DNA of 64,000 nt from Phycomyces blakesleeanus NRRL 1555(-) (Eukaryota; Mucoromycota; Mucoromycetes; Mucorales; Phycomycetaceae). A model generated the notes under the pieces. That model saw nothing but the letters and a program-made list of their open reading frames with translations, had not been told where the DNA came from and ran no database searches. The position numbers and the translations under genes were made by a program. Positions 12,332 through 24,846 of the stretch are shown here, in pieces (the first letter of the stretch is position 1; every line of letters begins with the position of its first letter). The stretch is taken from contig NW_017265140.1 in assembly GCF_001638985.1 (NCBI RefSeq), forward strand, positions 248,001 through 312,000, read 5' to 3'.

Positions 12332-12756
12332 AGAACAACAACAACAATAACAATAACAACAAATGACCATGTATAATAGCAATCCTCCTGTTCAATAGGA
12401 AAGAAAGAAAAAGAAGAAGTAGAAAATCAATCCAATGTCAATATTAAATAAAGCTTCATCTACAAGATCAAGTTATCTATAAAAACTATGATTGACTATT
12501 AGCCTTTATTTTCAGACTAATTAAATTTGGGTGGGCGGAAAGAAAACAAAGGGAAATAAATATAGAGAGTAAGGAAATGAGAGAAAGTATACGAGTGTGA
12601 GTGTGTGTATATTGAGCTACATAATAGTATGAGGCAGTCTTGTCTTGTTTAACAGGTCCCATTCATGCACCTTTAATATGTAACAAGCCACCTTGAGCCG
12701 GAGCTGAAACTACAAAACCTAACTTGCCATTCGCATGTGTTTATGTTGCATCGATC
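12332..12756. other. Intergenic region between mL41 and the ZCCHC9-like gene
   Basis: Contains CAA-rich 3' sequence after the mL41 stop (about 12340-12363), an A/G-rich stretch and a short GT repeat near 12596-12610. No additional gene was seen. It probably holds the mL41 terminator and the promoter of the next gene on the same strand. Confidence 0.6.
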
Positions 12757-13646
12757 ATGACACGTTATACCAAATTAGAAAGAAAGAAGCACGACAACCC
12801 TGCAACGGGTGCATTCGATGTAAAACCCCTTCTTCCCAAAAAGCCTACTGAAGGTGGTGGTTCCGGATATCAAGGCAGAGGAGAGAAGAGAAAGCCATGT
12901 AAACCAAATAGAATTTTTTCTTAAAAAATAAATAAAATGAAATAAAAAGATCTAAGATTCTTACATGTCGGTATATATTAGACGGCCGAGTCGAAAAAAA
13001 CACTAATGAGAATGACAAGCGCAAGAAACGTAGAGATCTTAGAAAGGAAAAGGGCACCGTAAGTAATTTACAAAACACAGAATCTCGGTAACTTGAACAA
13101 ACATTGTTTTGATTTTTTTTTAGGTTTGCTTCGGATGCCGAAAGACAGGTCATTCCGTTGGCAACTGCCCTGAGGCCAAGCAGAGTGGTCAGGGTATTTG
13201 CTACAATTGCGGTACTACTGAACATTCTTTGAAGAACTGCAAGAAGCCTAGAAAAGGAAGTAAGTGCTAGAGTACATAATTACTTGCAGCTTGGCTAACT
13301 ATTATGCTTAGACGAGTTGCCTTTTGCAAAGTGTTTTGTTTGCAAGGCACAGGGTCATTTGTCTGGACAGTGCCCGGAAAACTCAAAGGGACTTTATCCA
13401 AATGGTGGTGGATGTCGTTTCTGTGGAAAGGTCGACCATTTGGCTAAGGATTGTGGTACCACAAAAGAAGAAGCTGGTACTACCGTAGTAGGCAAAATTA
13501 ATCTGGATCAAGGTGCCGATGATGATGATTATCACATCTTTGTGAATGAGAAGCAAAAGGTCACTGAGGAGGTTAAAGAAGAAAAGAAGTTGATCAGAGA
13601 GGTCAAGGCGGTCATGAAGCAGTCAAGAAAGGTGGTTAAGTTCTGA
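12757..13646 (+). CDS. ZCCHC9-like protein with four CCHC zinc knuckles
   Basis: Predicted nuclear or nucleolar RNA-binding protein; the family is linked to RNA processing and rRNA maturation. Exons 12757-12898, 12982-13058, 13124-13259 and 13312-13646 give 229 aa. After a basic N-terminus (MTRYTKLERKK and a KRKKRRDLRKEKG patch) come four CCHC knuckles, each C-x2-C-x4-H-x4-C, at about residues 75-88, 99-112, 123-136 and 152-165 (cores CFGCRKTGHSVGNC, CYNCGTTEHSLKNC, CFVCKAQGHLSGQC, CRFCGKVDHLAKDC). A 13-residue acidic and hydrophobic linker (DDDDYHIFV) and a Lys/Glu-rich tail follow. The four-knuckle tandem with this spacing is typical of ZCCHC9 orthologues. An in-frame ATG at 12724 would add 11 residues, but the internal start fits the family better. 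All zinc ligands are present. Confidence 0.85.
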
Positions 13647-13952
13647 TTGAAACCACCTTTTTTGTTGTTGTTCTTGGACAGTAATTTTTCTATATAGAGA
13701 TTGTAAAAAGAAAAGAAAAAATACAAGAAAATTAAAGAAACAATGGTTTGTACTGTAACGTATGTCAAAAAGAAAAACGATCGATGAAACAGCAGTGGTA
13801 GACACTGGGCTATCTTTGAAAGACTAAATTTATATCAGAGTCGAGGCAAAGTTTTAGCATAATATACAAGACAAAGGAATGAGAAAGAAAATGAAAATGA
13901 AAATAGTCAAGATTTAAACATACTAAAAACACATAATTAAAATAAAAGCTCT

Positions 13953-15083
13953 TTATAATTCATCAAAATCGTCGTCGTCGCCGTCGTCATCATTTTCATC
14001 ATCTTCATCATCGCTTGCTTCATTATAAGCACCATCAGATGAATGGCGACTTCCCATTTCAGAATCATCCTCACTCTCGTCTTCTGAAGGGTCATCATCC
14101 TGAGGTCGTCCTGGCCTCGTTTCGGGATCAAGCTTCATACTTTCCATAGTGACGCTAGATTATTTAAGCATGTGTTTAATGCATGAAAGATATATCCCAA
14201 AAAAAGGCATCCAATCCAATTTCTCACCTCAAGTCATCCGCTAAGCTTGCTCCAGCCGAAGGGTAGGCTTTCTGTGATGGCTGCATACTTCTCATCATGT
14301 ATGCTTCCTATAATAAGCGCTATGAATATCAGTTGGCGGTTTAAAGACTAGATTTAGTTTCACTTACTCTTGCCTGACTCTGTTGTGAGGCCTCCAATTC
14401 CATGGCTTCTTCTAGACTCATCAATTGGACTTTTGCCTAATGTATATGTCAGTATACTCTTTTAGCATTATATATACCTTTGTTAATTGTGGTAATAGTA
14501 CTTACGTGGTGACCATTCTTATCAACAAGGCTCTCATTAGTAGAAGCTGAATTGATGCTTCCTTTTCTCAGCATATTTCCTGGAGTTGAATCACTCATTG
14601 CAGCTGCTTTACTGTTCACCATGTCAACAGCCTGTTGTCTCACATTGATTTTTTGTTCATTAAGATGAATATTCATCAATCTTCGTTCTACATTATCTTG
14701 CTCTTCCAGCCCACCATCTGTATAATTGCTACCGGTCACAGGAAGTGGACCAAGAATAGCATCAATACGCTCTACTGTTTCTTTCAGTTTAGCACCACCA
14801 TCGGGCAATGTTGATAGGAGAGATCTATTAGAAAATAACAGAACCGATTAGTAAATGATCAGCAAATTTCTGCTATTGTTCTGGGATTGTAAACCTACGG
14901 GTTGCTCAGCATTCGCTTATTATTGTCGCGTAGATCTTGGAGTTCATTAGGAGACATATTGCTTAGTTTTCGAGTAATGTTAGCAGACATTCCATCCATC
15001 ATTCGATCAGGACGCCCTCCATTTCCAGAGTTTGCCCAATCTTTGGCGATGCGTAGTGATGTTGAAAAATCTTTGGTGTTCAT
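13953..15083 (-). CDS. Acidic-tailed protein, possibly Gdown1/POLR2M (GRINL1A)-like
   Basis: Five exons (14899-15083, 14506-14824, 14368-14436, 14228-14307, 13953-14154) give 284 aa with every junction in frame. Visible: a segment at about residues 40-85 reading SPNELQDLRDNNKRMLSNP, then LLSTLPDGGAKLKETVERID; a Ser-rich middle; a second short helix with SLEEAMELEASQQSQA; and a strongly Asp/Glu-rich C-terminus ending in DDDDFDEL. The pattern of a helical ELR..LxxN stretch followed by LPDxGxKL, a late SLEEAL-type helix and an acidic end recalls the Gdown1/POLR2M family, which binds RNA polymerase II and competes with TFIIF. That is a judgement from memory of the family pattern, not an alignment. 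No catalytic motif or membrane segment is seen. If the assignment is wrong it is an intact acidic protein of unknown function. Confidence 0.55.
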
Positions 15084-16869
15084 TGTTACAGATTAAGTGA
15101 GTTTAACCTTTGAATTCTGCGCCTCAAAAAACGATTGAGAAAAAAAACGATCACGTGCATAACAGATCAGATTAATCCCTTGCAAAAGAACACCAATGTC
15201 AGGTATTGTACCAAGCTTTCGAACCTTTCTGGGGTGTTTTTCGGTGAGTTTATTAAGCCCTTGAGTCTACAATTATTTATTTAATGATATTTGACCCGAG
15301 TACTTGTACTAGTACAATGTATAATTATGCAGATAGACGCTAACTTAATGCTATTTTGACAAGCAGATTATTCTTTTTTTTTTTTAAAAAAAAAAAAGAA
15401 TAAAGTCTTTCCCAGTAGTTTATATATACTAGATTTCCTGTGATTCTTGTGATTTTCTCATACTAAGTTTCGATTACTACGTCTATGATATCTATACACA
15501 GAACCTACGATATCTATCAAAAATAAAGTGCATTAGGTTGAATACATAGTAAACCTATTTGAGTCTCCGCATTTATTCTCTAACTTGGTGCAGCTACTGG
15601 CATGAAAGAAACTGTGCAAGACTGTTAGTTCTGTGCTACTTAACTTTTCGTACGCTTTTTTTAGCAGACAAGATATATACTGCTCTTAGAAAACAATAAT
15701 CTGTTTCAAGATTTCAAAAAGCTTATATGGTTTTCCCCAATGTTCCTAATTTCCAAAAAAAAAAAACACGGGATTCAATCCTTATAACTCTACAGAAAAC
15801 ACTCTTTTGGTATTTGGTAGCAGTACTTACAAGAGTAATTATGATAATATAGCTGTTGAACATGGTGAACCTGAAATGTTTATTGGTATCGTTATGTTTC
15901 TTTAACTTCCCCCCAGTAATCGCACACTTTCTTCTTCTCAAACGATATTTTTGTTTGTTTCACATCAATGTTATTCTCTAAAATACTTATAGACTTGTAT
16001 AGATTTCTCTCGAAAACTGTTAAATATTAAATATAATTCATCTACAAAAAATCCAAATTCGTTGAAATCTCAAGGAAAAACACTGTAGTTGGTGTTGACT
16101 GTACTCAATGATACTTTACAGCCAGGTTTTATTGAGACATTTTCAAACCATTTAAACTGTATCTACACAAATAGATATATCACTAGAAGCATAAATACTC
16201 AATTATATCAACACTTGAATTTTGTATTTTAATGCCACTTTATAATTTGGTATTCATTTTGGAGATATGCGAGGTAGACCAGCGCTCCCATAAGAACTGT
16301 TTAACTAAAAGATAACTACGCTCAAAAAGAAAGAGAAATCTGTTCGTCTAGGTTTATTTAAATATTTTATCCTTATAAAGTAAAAAAAAAAATCCATATA
16401 AATATTGAAAGCTTTGATTCAAATAAAGTAGCAATAATAGCACCGGCATGGTTGAAGCAAGTTTTTTCTTAGCTTTACAATTAATTTATGACTAGATTTT
16501 ACCAAAAAGTATACTCTAAAACACTATTGAAAATAAGCAGCATTCGTATTACAGTACATACCTCAACGGCCTCTTCGTAATTTACAAACCTTAAAGTTAT
16601 TTGGTATATTTCATTGGTTATATGGATTACTTGCTGTAGTTCATTGTGTACGTGATAATGAGCTATTACAACTTTATTAAAATTCTGAAATGGATATCTT
16701 GCTTTTGTTTTTTTATTTGACTATATATTTTCTTTTACTCGAAACCTTGAAACGATATGGTCAATACTATTCTGGCAGTATGTGTGTGCAATATTGTGAC
16801 AGAGAGTTTGAGGATGCACCAGGAAAGGTGTACCTTTCAAAATAGCTATACCAAAGAAGGATTTCGCTA
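15084..16869. other. 1.8 kb AT-rich intergenic region
   Basis: No supported gene. The right end is downstream of the Hsp70-like gene and the left end is the upstream region of the acidic-tailed gene. Short A and T homopolymers are present (for example 15370-15400, where T10 is followed by A11, a potential hairpin). The short ORFs lack protein-like composition. Confidence 0.55.
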
Positions 16870-18603
16870 TCATACATCGGTATCAAATGGCCATGTGTAT
16901 ATAATTGTTTGGTTTCCAACGATGGTCTGAACAAATATTTCGGTTTGACCAAAATACATAATCGTCTTAACAGGGATTATATCTCCATTTTTTGCGCAAG
17001 GAAGACACTTTGTGATGATAGGAAAATGGGCAGCCTTATGTACACCAGGAGAATCTGTATAGCGTGGAGGTATACCATCACCATCATAAACATAGAGATC
17101 TGCCAGTGTGAGAACTTATGGTTAGATACTTGGACTGCTTTTGATTATTTATACAATACATACCTGAATTTGATTGATTCGGGTAGAATATATAAAAATC
17201 TTGAGATATACACTCATCCGCAATAACAATATCACCTTTTCTGATATACACTTGAAAGCAATTGATGGCTCGGACTGAGCCATCTACCTTTGTAACTTTT
17301 CTTTCAGGTATATCTAGAGCTGGATTATATACCGCGTCTGTGCATATACCGTACGTGCGTCGTGCAATCCGCTGAGTTAAGGCCATACAATACAGCACCC
17401 CGAGTTACGGCCATTTCACCACGATTAGGCGCAGCTATAGATACTACCTTGCTCACAAACTTTTCTTTGATGCGCTTTAACAAATATTTTGATTGACCAA
17501 ATCCTCCCACCAAGAAAATTGTGCTTATGTTCAAGGCTTTTCTCAATTGCCCAGATATCAACTCGAATACTTGCTCAACCACAGGGTCAAAAACTTTTTC
17601 TCGAAGTTCCTCCATTGCTATATGTAGTGATCCATCAACCACATCCATAGCTGCTAATTCAGAGGCACTAATATTCATTAATTGTGGTAGTGGAAAGTAC
17701 GCGTCTTCACCATCTTCGAACTCTGGCTAATAAATCTATATGTTTTAGAACGCAATTCCAAATCTTGTGTACTTTAAAGTCATTACCTTGGCTGTAGTTA
17801 CAAAGTACTTTATCAGGTTATCAATCGCAGCTTTGTTTTCGTTTGCATGATGACCCAATCGACTCATCAGTATATTCCGCATATTTAAATCCAAAAAGGT
17901 TGAACCACATGATTTCCCTGATCCTTTTGTAATTTCTTTGAGAGTCATCGTACTTCTATCTTGGCTGTGCTCAAATACAATCAAGCCAACTGTCCCACCA
18001 CCAGCATCGCATATCATGAACCGATCTCCACTACCAAGTTTAAATTGCTTTGATTGTTTGTCACAGAAAAGAGATGCAGCTTCGGGCTCACCAGTCAGCA
18101 CAAGCCTAGATGGGTGATTACTCTGTGATATGATACCAGCTTGAATTGCCGCCCTTCTCATAATTGCTTTAGCAGAATCGTCCCACGCAGCTGGGACTGT
18201 GAGAGAGTATTTAAATCTTGTGGGATCATAGACTGCCCCGAGAGTACTATTAAGCTCAGAAAGAATGTATTTATGGAATAACCTAAGGTAGTCAGAAATA
18301 ACTATACGATAATGTGAGACATAATTAATTCTCCTGACTCAATATTTTACACACCTTTTACAGAAGTAAGTCCATTCAGAAGAATTATTGAATCTCTAAT
18401 TTCAGGGTCCAGGCACAACTTGAATCTATCTACCAGGATCCCTTTACAACCTGGAAGCAAAGCCTTGCGCTGAGCGTCATATCCCCACGCAATAACAGTA
18501 GTATCGATTTTGTCGTAAAGTAATAATGTTGGTGCTTTGGGATATGTATTACCATTTGCTTTTGGCTTATCAAGTGATATACAAAAGACTGATTTTAAGG
18601 CAG
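16870..18603 (-). pseudogene. HSPA12-type Hsp70-like ATPase gene, probably inactivated
   Basis: Actin/Hsp70-fold ATPase family expanded in Mucoromycota. Readable exons are about 18355-18603, 17787-18301, 17163-17726 and 16870 to about 17110. Family strings: NGNTYPKAPTLLLYD, FKYSLTVPAAWDDSAK, LVLTGEPEAASLFC, the phosphate-2 loop MICDAGGGTVGLIVF, the adenosine-loop string IFLVGGFGQSKYLL, and ARRTYGI. Two defects. (1) Near 17366-17376 the frame changes by one base: the frame reading RGAVLYGL and the frame reading TQRIARRTYGI are offset, and the only GT..AG pair between them would be a 17-nt intron, which is too short. (2) The N-terminal phosphate-1 motif (DFGTTYSG type) was not found upstream of 18603; nearby open pieces such as GIKNLSIAIPPE at 18718-18757 do not supply it. 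A sequencing error could explain the first defect but not the second. Confidence 0.7.
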
Positions 18604-20616
18604 AGTTCTTATATCATGTGATCTTGCTGATTCTCTAGTTTTTTAAAGAAGAAAGAATAAGAAAAGATATCCAAAAACAGGATTTGAATTGAAATACAAT
18701 TAATAAATGATAACTTACATTCTGGGGGGATGGCTATAGATAAATTTTTGATGCCCTAGTAATAAAATTATTAAAGAGTACAATTATGCTTACCTTCCTA
18801 TTTTATTATATACATATAAAAGAAAAGAGGTGTTTCAAATACAAATGAAAATGTGGGATATATTTTGTTTCCTTCAAGAGGTTCTACAGCTGTCAGATGG
18901 CATGCCACAATTTTGTTAAGCTCATCCAAAATACACATCACTATTGGATTTAGTGTTTATAATAGTTTAAATAAAAGAGATTTGAGAGACGGAGGATTAA
19001 AGAGAGACATTTGGTAGTGGTAGGTTTATTAAAGAGAAAGTAAGGGTTAATATCGGTTAAGATGTTATCCTAACTATGAAAACTACGCCTCTTCTATAGA
19101 ACTTCTTCTACGCTTAGGTCTGTATTTACCATTGGTTTCTAAGATTAACCCTGCGTTCTTCATAGGACTTGTTTTATATATAAAAAATACGACTGTCAAA
19201 TACAACAGTTACCGATATTATATTACTATTTGTCTTGAGAATACTAAAATAAATGTAAGATCCACAAACGCATGTATACCTGCTTAGGAGTGAAAAATTG
19301 GGAAAGGAAAAGACAAAACATGACCTAGGTTATTGGAGATACAAGTCGCATACTATTGCTTGTCACTATTTATATTTACATTATATAAACATATATATAT
19401 AGCTTTAAAAAGATATCCAAGCGATAAAGTTTGTGCTCGGAGGTGTGCCGGAAAATCGATGAGCTCTAAGCTCGACATAATAGGCCATTTATTTTGCTTG
19501 GTACAACACAAGAAGAGTCCTTTCGTAGCCTGTGCAATGTGTTGTATTGGTAGTTTTTTTTTGGAATTGTGTTCTGTACCTATAAATCCTATCTCACTAA
19601 GCATAAAAAATAAAACAAAAAATGACTCATCATAACAAAGTAGCGCTTGAGTAAATATGAGTAAGAAGCGGCGACTTTAGATTCATCTGAACAACGAACA
19701 TCCAAGTCTTAAGAAAAGAAATAGAAAATAGATGGTAAAAATAGTTATCTGGTCAGGACCACTTCCTTTTTTGATAAAAACACTAATATGAAGGTTGCCT
19801 TTACTGATAGTATCAATATACAAAGCATAACACTCAAAATAATTTATACTTTCATAAAAAAATAGACTTTTAAATCAACCATTATAATCATATTTGTTCG
19901 AATCAACATCTTGATTTTGTCAGCCATTTACGCTTGTAACACTGCATTGATGTAATGTTGACTATTTCAGCTTTATTTCCAGTGAGCTTGTACAGCTACA
20001 TATTATATACTAGGGGAGTGCAACAGCCTTAAAGGGTTTTTTTTCCTATAGGTTTTTATGCTTTCAGTTTAATTTAGACCAATCACATCTTTATTTTATA
20101 TTCAGACATACAAATCTAAAAGCCTATAATACTGTTCAGTTTCCCTATTGTTAATAGCTTTAAGATGTCTGTCGATTCTACTAGTGATTTCTTTACAGTC
20201 CTTTGTAAATGTTATTTCTCTCAAAGAATAAACAAAATAGCACCATAGGGATTATCGCTAATTTCTTATATCTAGAGTTTTTTGAGAAATACTCTTATAA
20301 TATTTTTTGTCTATATTTTTGCATCTTAGAAAATTACATCTCAATTTTGTGTATTTCAATCAAGATGAATTTTCGCCAAGTGAACAGCCAACTCATTCTT
20401 CCTGAAACCTGTTATCTTTATCTCTTAATCATAAATCATGCTTTTAAAGCGAAAGAGAATAGGAAAATATATAAAATTAAGATGGTGTATCAAGAAGAAT
20501 CAATAAACTTTCTACAGATTTTCATCACTTTCGACGATGGGAGCCGTATTAAAAATACAGTGTACGAAATGGTAGCAAAACAAATATTACCGTACAAGGC
20601 ATTAACTTGCTTTTTT
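18604..20616. other. 2 kb region without a supported gene; a few exon-like scraps
   Basis: Minus-strand scraps with coding character: 18718-18757 (GIKNLSIAIPPE, flanked by TAG acceptor and GTAAGT donor), about 18810-18940 (MCILDELNKIVACHL and onward), and 19085-19170 (a basic end KYRPKRRRSSIEEA before TAG). They could not be linked into one frame. They may be remnants of the damaged Hsp70-like gene's 5' part or of another gene. On the plus strand an ORF of about 150 codons at 20209-20667 overlaps the 3' end of INTS7 and has AT-driven composition, so it is not accepted. Confidence 0.4.
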
Positions 20617-23600
20617 TTACCAAGTAATTCTTCCACATTGCTGTGGTCCAGTGGCCCATATCTCTGAGTTTTCATCTACTAATTTCACAAATATATTCAC
20701 CCATGCTTCTTGGCGTATATTCTGAATTTCACCAAGAGGAGAGAATACATCTGGTGTCAGATTAGGCTCAGGAAGACTTAATAGTCCTGTACATGAGAAA
20801 TAAGAGTTGACCACATCAGTTGTATACACTGTTGGAGATTGTAAGAGGATAGACTAGAGATGTATGTTTTGTTAATACTATTAATCTGGATTGTAGATAA
20901 GTTAGAATACCTCGCTAGCTTCATCAGACAAGGCTTGTAGAGGATCTGCAAATATCATCCCAACCCCAAGGCGATCATCCAAATGAACAATCTTCTCTCT
21001 GGTCACAAAGCACACGATTGCAGCTTTCTTGATAACTTTGAAAGCTTCTGTAGAATTGTAGGTTATTAATATCAGTTTCTCGAAGCTAAAAACCAAAAAC
21101 CAAAAACTATCGGCCTACTCTTTTGTGGCGGAAATTTAACAAGCCCTTCTAGTTTGATAACTAGATCTTCCCGAGGTTGAAGTGTAATCGGATTCTTCTC
21201 GCTCAGTAAAGGATCAGTCGTAAGTTGTATTGTCACATTTCTTTGATTTGTGAAAAAGGACCTCGGAAGAATCAATGGCCATTGAAGCAAAGTTTTACTA
21301 AACCGTTGGATATCAGCTTTACATTTCTATGACATAAATAATAAAGCTTTCCACAATTAGACATCATATCCTTTGAAACTACCTCTCTTAGACTTACATC
21401 TTGATGACCTTCTATCATGTTTGACTCTTCCCAATCCACTGTTTTCCTTAAAAATTCAGCACATGTCCTTTTAAGTGCCGTATGATTCGTTAAGGATGGT
21501 AGGATATTTGACTGATTATTTACAGTATTCAAGAGGGGTATGAGGGATGGGTCTATGCAGAAAAACAGCATCCTATAATATATTGTGTTTGTTATATTGC
21601 CATTTTCACAAAGGTTTTCTTACCCTGATTTCAAATAAGTGCGAGCAGCATGTTCACAAACCAATGAGCATATCTTATAAGATTCAATTACGTCTAAAGC
21701 TTCTTGATCGATTCCGTAAAATGATTGTGCAGTAAAGTCATAACGGAAAGCAAGTTTTCTGAACCGAATAGCACATGATTGCATCTATAGATGAGTTAGA
21801 TTTAATATAAAGTATTTGTAACTTACAAATTTGGCGAGTTTTCTATCATTGGAGCAGTGTGTTGAATTTGGTTGGAGCTGATCCAATACGACTGTCATGA
21901 ATTGTATTGCGTTGACCATCTCCATTCGTAGCTGAACAAACCAGGTTTGTAAAAGTAGTGGTTGGTCCAACGCCTGAAAAGCTTTTAATTGGTTGATGAC
22001 TGCAAGATATTGATTTGTGGCAGCAGAAAGGTGCCCTTCAACTTGTATATCATTCCTTAAAAGTTTCCACTCCGCTTCAGCTAGGGTCGAGAGAGCAGAA
22101 AGCCAATACCGGGATGCTTCCGATTCGGCCTAAGGACCAACCATTTAGTTTTTAACGAATTAAGTCGAACGTTCCCCTTTTATTACCTTTCGAGTAAGAT
22201 CCCGGATGGCACAGTGCATGACCTGATACCAACCGTACACGCCAGCCTCTTTACCTACGAGGTACAAATACCACGCGTTTCTTGTACATACACCGGCTTG
22301 TTCATCCCAGTAACCAAATTCACGTAATAATCTTACAATTGACTCGGATATATGATCTTTCTCAATCGAATGTTTTCTTGTTGTTCGAAACAAAAGCCGC
22401 ATCAAATTGACCTACACACACATATTAAGGACCGTGGTTTTACTAAATATCTAAAAACTTACAAATACAAGAGGATTCTCATGATGACTTTTCAAACCAT
22501 CAATAATTGCATAAGGCAGCCACTGAGAAAGGTTTTTACATTTGCATGAAATAGAAGATAAATAGGGCAATAATATTGAGGACATGGCATCTAAATAGTT
22601 TTTTTAAAAGGTAGGTATGGTATTAGTAAAGGAGTTGGAGTAGCTTCATCATATAAGCTGTACTTGCCATTGGCAACTGTCATAACTTGAAAAGCTTCTC
22701 GAAATGAAGTCTCACAATCCCAATCAACTAAAAGCAAGCAAAGTCGTGCTTTTACTTTGAGTATTTCACATAGCTGTAATAAGCAATTTTGTGGTAAGAA
22801 TATTTTTAATGTGCAGATCATAATAAGGAAATAATAGCATAGATTATCGAGAAAGATAAAAACATAAGCGCGCATATCAGATCCTACCTGCCATCTGGCT
22901 GCCTTGTTCAAGAAACCTGTCTCATTTACAACACTCAGGTCGACACAACTGACATGTTTAACCACATTTGTTCCTAGCTGACCCATCCGAGCTTTTATAT
23001 CATTATCTATATCCATATCCTCTTCAGATGTATTCTTGGTTAAAGAAATCTCAACAACAGATGTCAAGAGACGAGCACATGCAATGGCAAGGGTGTATCG
23101 TCCGCACTTTAATGCCTCTACCAGTCTGTTTTCGCATATGTCTAAAGAGTTTAGGAATGTATGTCTGTATATATAGTCTTCATTCTGCAACAGTAGACGA
23201 GCGATTAGCTGACGGTGAGTATATATAAGTGCTTGTGAACATTTGTAGGCTCTTTGCTGAAGCCTTGGGCTGACGTTCATTTTGGAGACAATGTCAAGTA
23301 ATTTCTAAGGGTATGTTGATAACGGTAAGAATGAGACAGTTCACTGGCTTGGTAATTGTCTCTTTTTTTTTCATACCGCCATATGAGAAGTGTCAAATAT
23401 TATATCATTCCTTCCCAGAAGAACTAAATCGTACAAAAGGCTGAAGCACACAGCCTCTCTTTTATCTTTGAGAGCATACTCCAAAAGGCGGTCGATCTAT
23501 AAGATAAGCTATTAAGTAAAATATCTAAGTAGAATAGTTTGTTTCCGCTTATCATATACCTGCTCCCTCATATCAATACGAGCTTCACTGAGTAAAATGG

Positions 23601-24654
23601 TAAGTGTTCGCAGGGTCTCTATAACAAACTTTTCATCGTCGGCAAACTTATCCAAGAAGCCTAAACATGTTTCTTTTGTCTATGGCCAGTAACTTGTTAG
23701 CCTTTCCCCCCCTTTATCTTCAAAACCCATATTCAATTCTATTACCTGTCTGGCCATACTAATATCTCGGTGCATGTGTCGAAATATTCTAACAAGCTTT
23801 AACCTGGTATGAGGCGAAGTTTTTGGATCTTTTATAAAATGTTAGATCTAATGTGACGGTAAATATATGAACACATTGTTAATATCTCACTTTCTAATTC
23901 GGCCACCACCTTTGAATAAATCACAGCAGGGAATCGTTGGGATCGTGCACATATCCGATCGACCGCCCAAATAGCAGCCTCAACTTCAACACGATCAGTT
24001 GCCTGCTCCAACCTTTGTACAAGACTTTGGGAAAAAATTAGGTCTAGAATATCATTATTTTTCAACTGAATAAATCTTACCTAAAGTGTACATCTAGCTT
24101 TTCTGCGATAATCATAGACATACAGCCAAGCACACTAATCTCAATAAACCTTGTTAGACTATGTTTTGAGTTAAGTTTTTTTTTCTTACCGGAGTGCAAT
24201 AGATCGGGCGGTTGGATCGTTACTATCTAGAACTCCCAGTATACGTCTTGCTGTTTCTTCAACATTAAGAACTTTAGCCAAGTGAAGGTCAGAAGCTTGC
24301 TTAAACACTTGATATATATGAAATTTTACGATGTTATTGCTAATCAAAATGTCAGCTTACGCCTCGAAAGGATACATTCGTGGTTGATAATCACCTTATT
24401 CTAAACCAATCAGCAAGTTTTAGAATTGCAGCATTTATAATGACAGGATAAGAGTATTTTTGAAATATTTTAGAGAACATGGCTAGCGCATTGATCTGGG
24501 ATCCCTGAATGCTTAGGACAACACCGCGTGGTTTAGCATTAAAGCATGCTTCTAGTTCCAAGAGTGCTTTGTGGCCTTCTATTTGCTCTCGTGCAGTTAA
24601 CTCGGCCATCTTGTAATTTACGACAAATGACCTTGACAATTTGCCTCCAAACAA
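20617..24654 (-). CDS. INTS7: Integrator complex subunit 7 (INTS7)
   Basis: Subunit of the nuclear Integrator complex, which cleaves and attenuates RNA polymerase II transcripts, including snRNAs in animals. More than ten exons run from ATG at 24654 to the stop at 20617. Recognisable segments, in family order: FQKYSYPVIINAAILKLADW near the N-terminus; LHLAKVLNVEETARRILGVL then SNDPTARSIALR (24190-24300); VEVEAAIWAVDRICARSQRF (about 23940-24010); long all-helical middle blocks (22591-23280); GVYGWYQVMHCAIRDLTRK followed by ASRYWLSALSTLAEAEWKLL (22030-22220); and a beta-rich C-terminus (20617-21290) ending EIWATGPQQCGRITW, matching the KTGP string near the end of animal INTS7. Alpha-helical (ARM/HEAT) N-terminal two thirds plus a C-terminal beta domain is the family layout. 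No frame break was noticed. The product should be about 900-1000 aa. It is head-to-head with the PQ-loop gene. Confidence 0.85.
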
Positions 24655-24846
24655 AATGAGAGCTTCGTGTTGGCGTTATGCCATAGTTTTAGTCTCCGCC
24701 AGAGTCAGTGGGTGGCTAAGTTGAAGTAGAAGGGTGAGTTGACCTTGAAGAGGAAAACCAATAGCAGGAAGTATGTCTACGCTCTTTCAAAAAAAAATCA
24801 AGCCTATTTAAATATTGTAAAGGTTCTTTCTCTTCAATGTCTAATC
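24655..24846. promoter_or_regulatory. Compact bidirectional promoter, INTS7 / PQ-loop transporter
   Basis: Only 192 bp separate the INTS7 start codon (minus) from the transporter start codon (plus), so both promoters must lie here. It contains no canonical TATA box near either ATG; a CT-rich stretch (TTCTTTCTCTTCAATG) lies just before the transporter ATG, a common feature of fungal transcription start regions. Confidence 0.6.

Noticed and set aside
20209..20667. Plus-strand 152-codon ORF
   Set aside because: Composition follows the AT-rich DNA, and it overlaps the conserved 3' end of INTS7 on the other strand.
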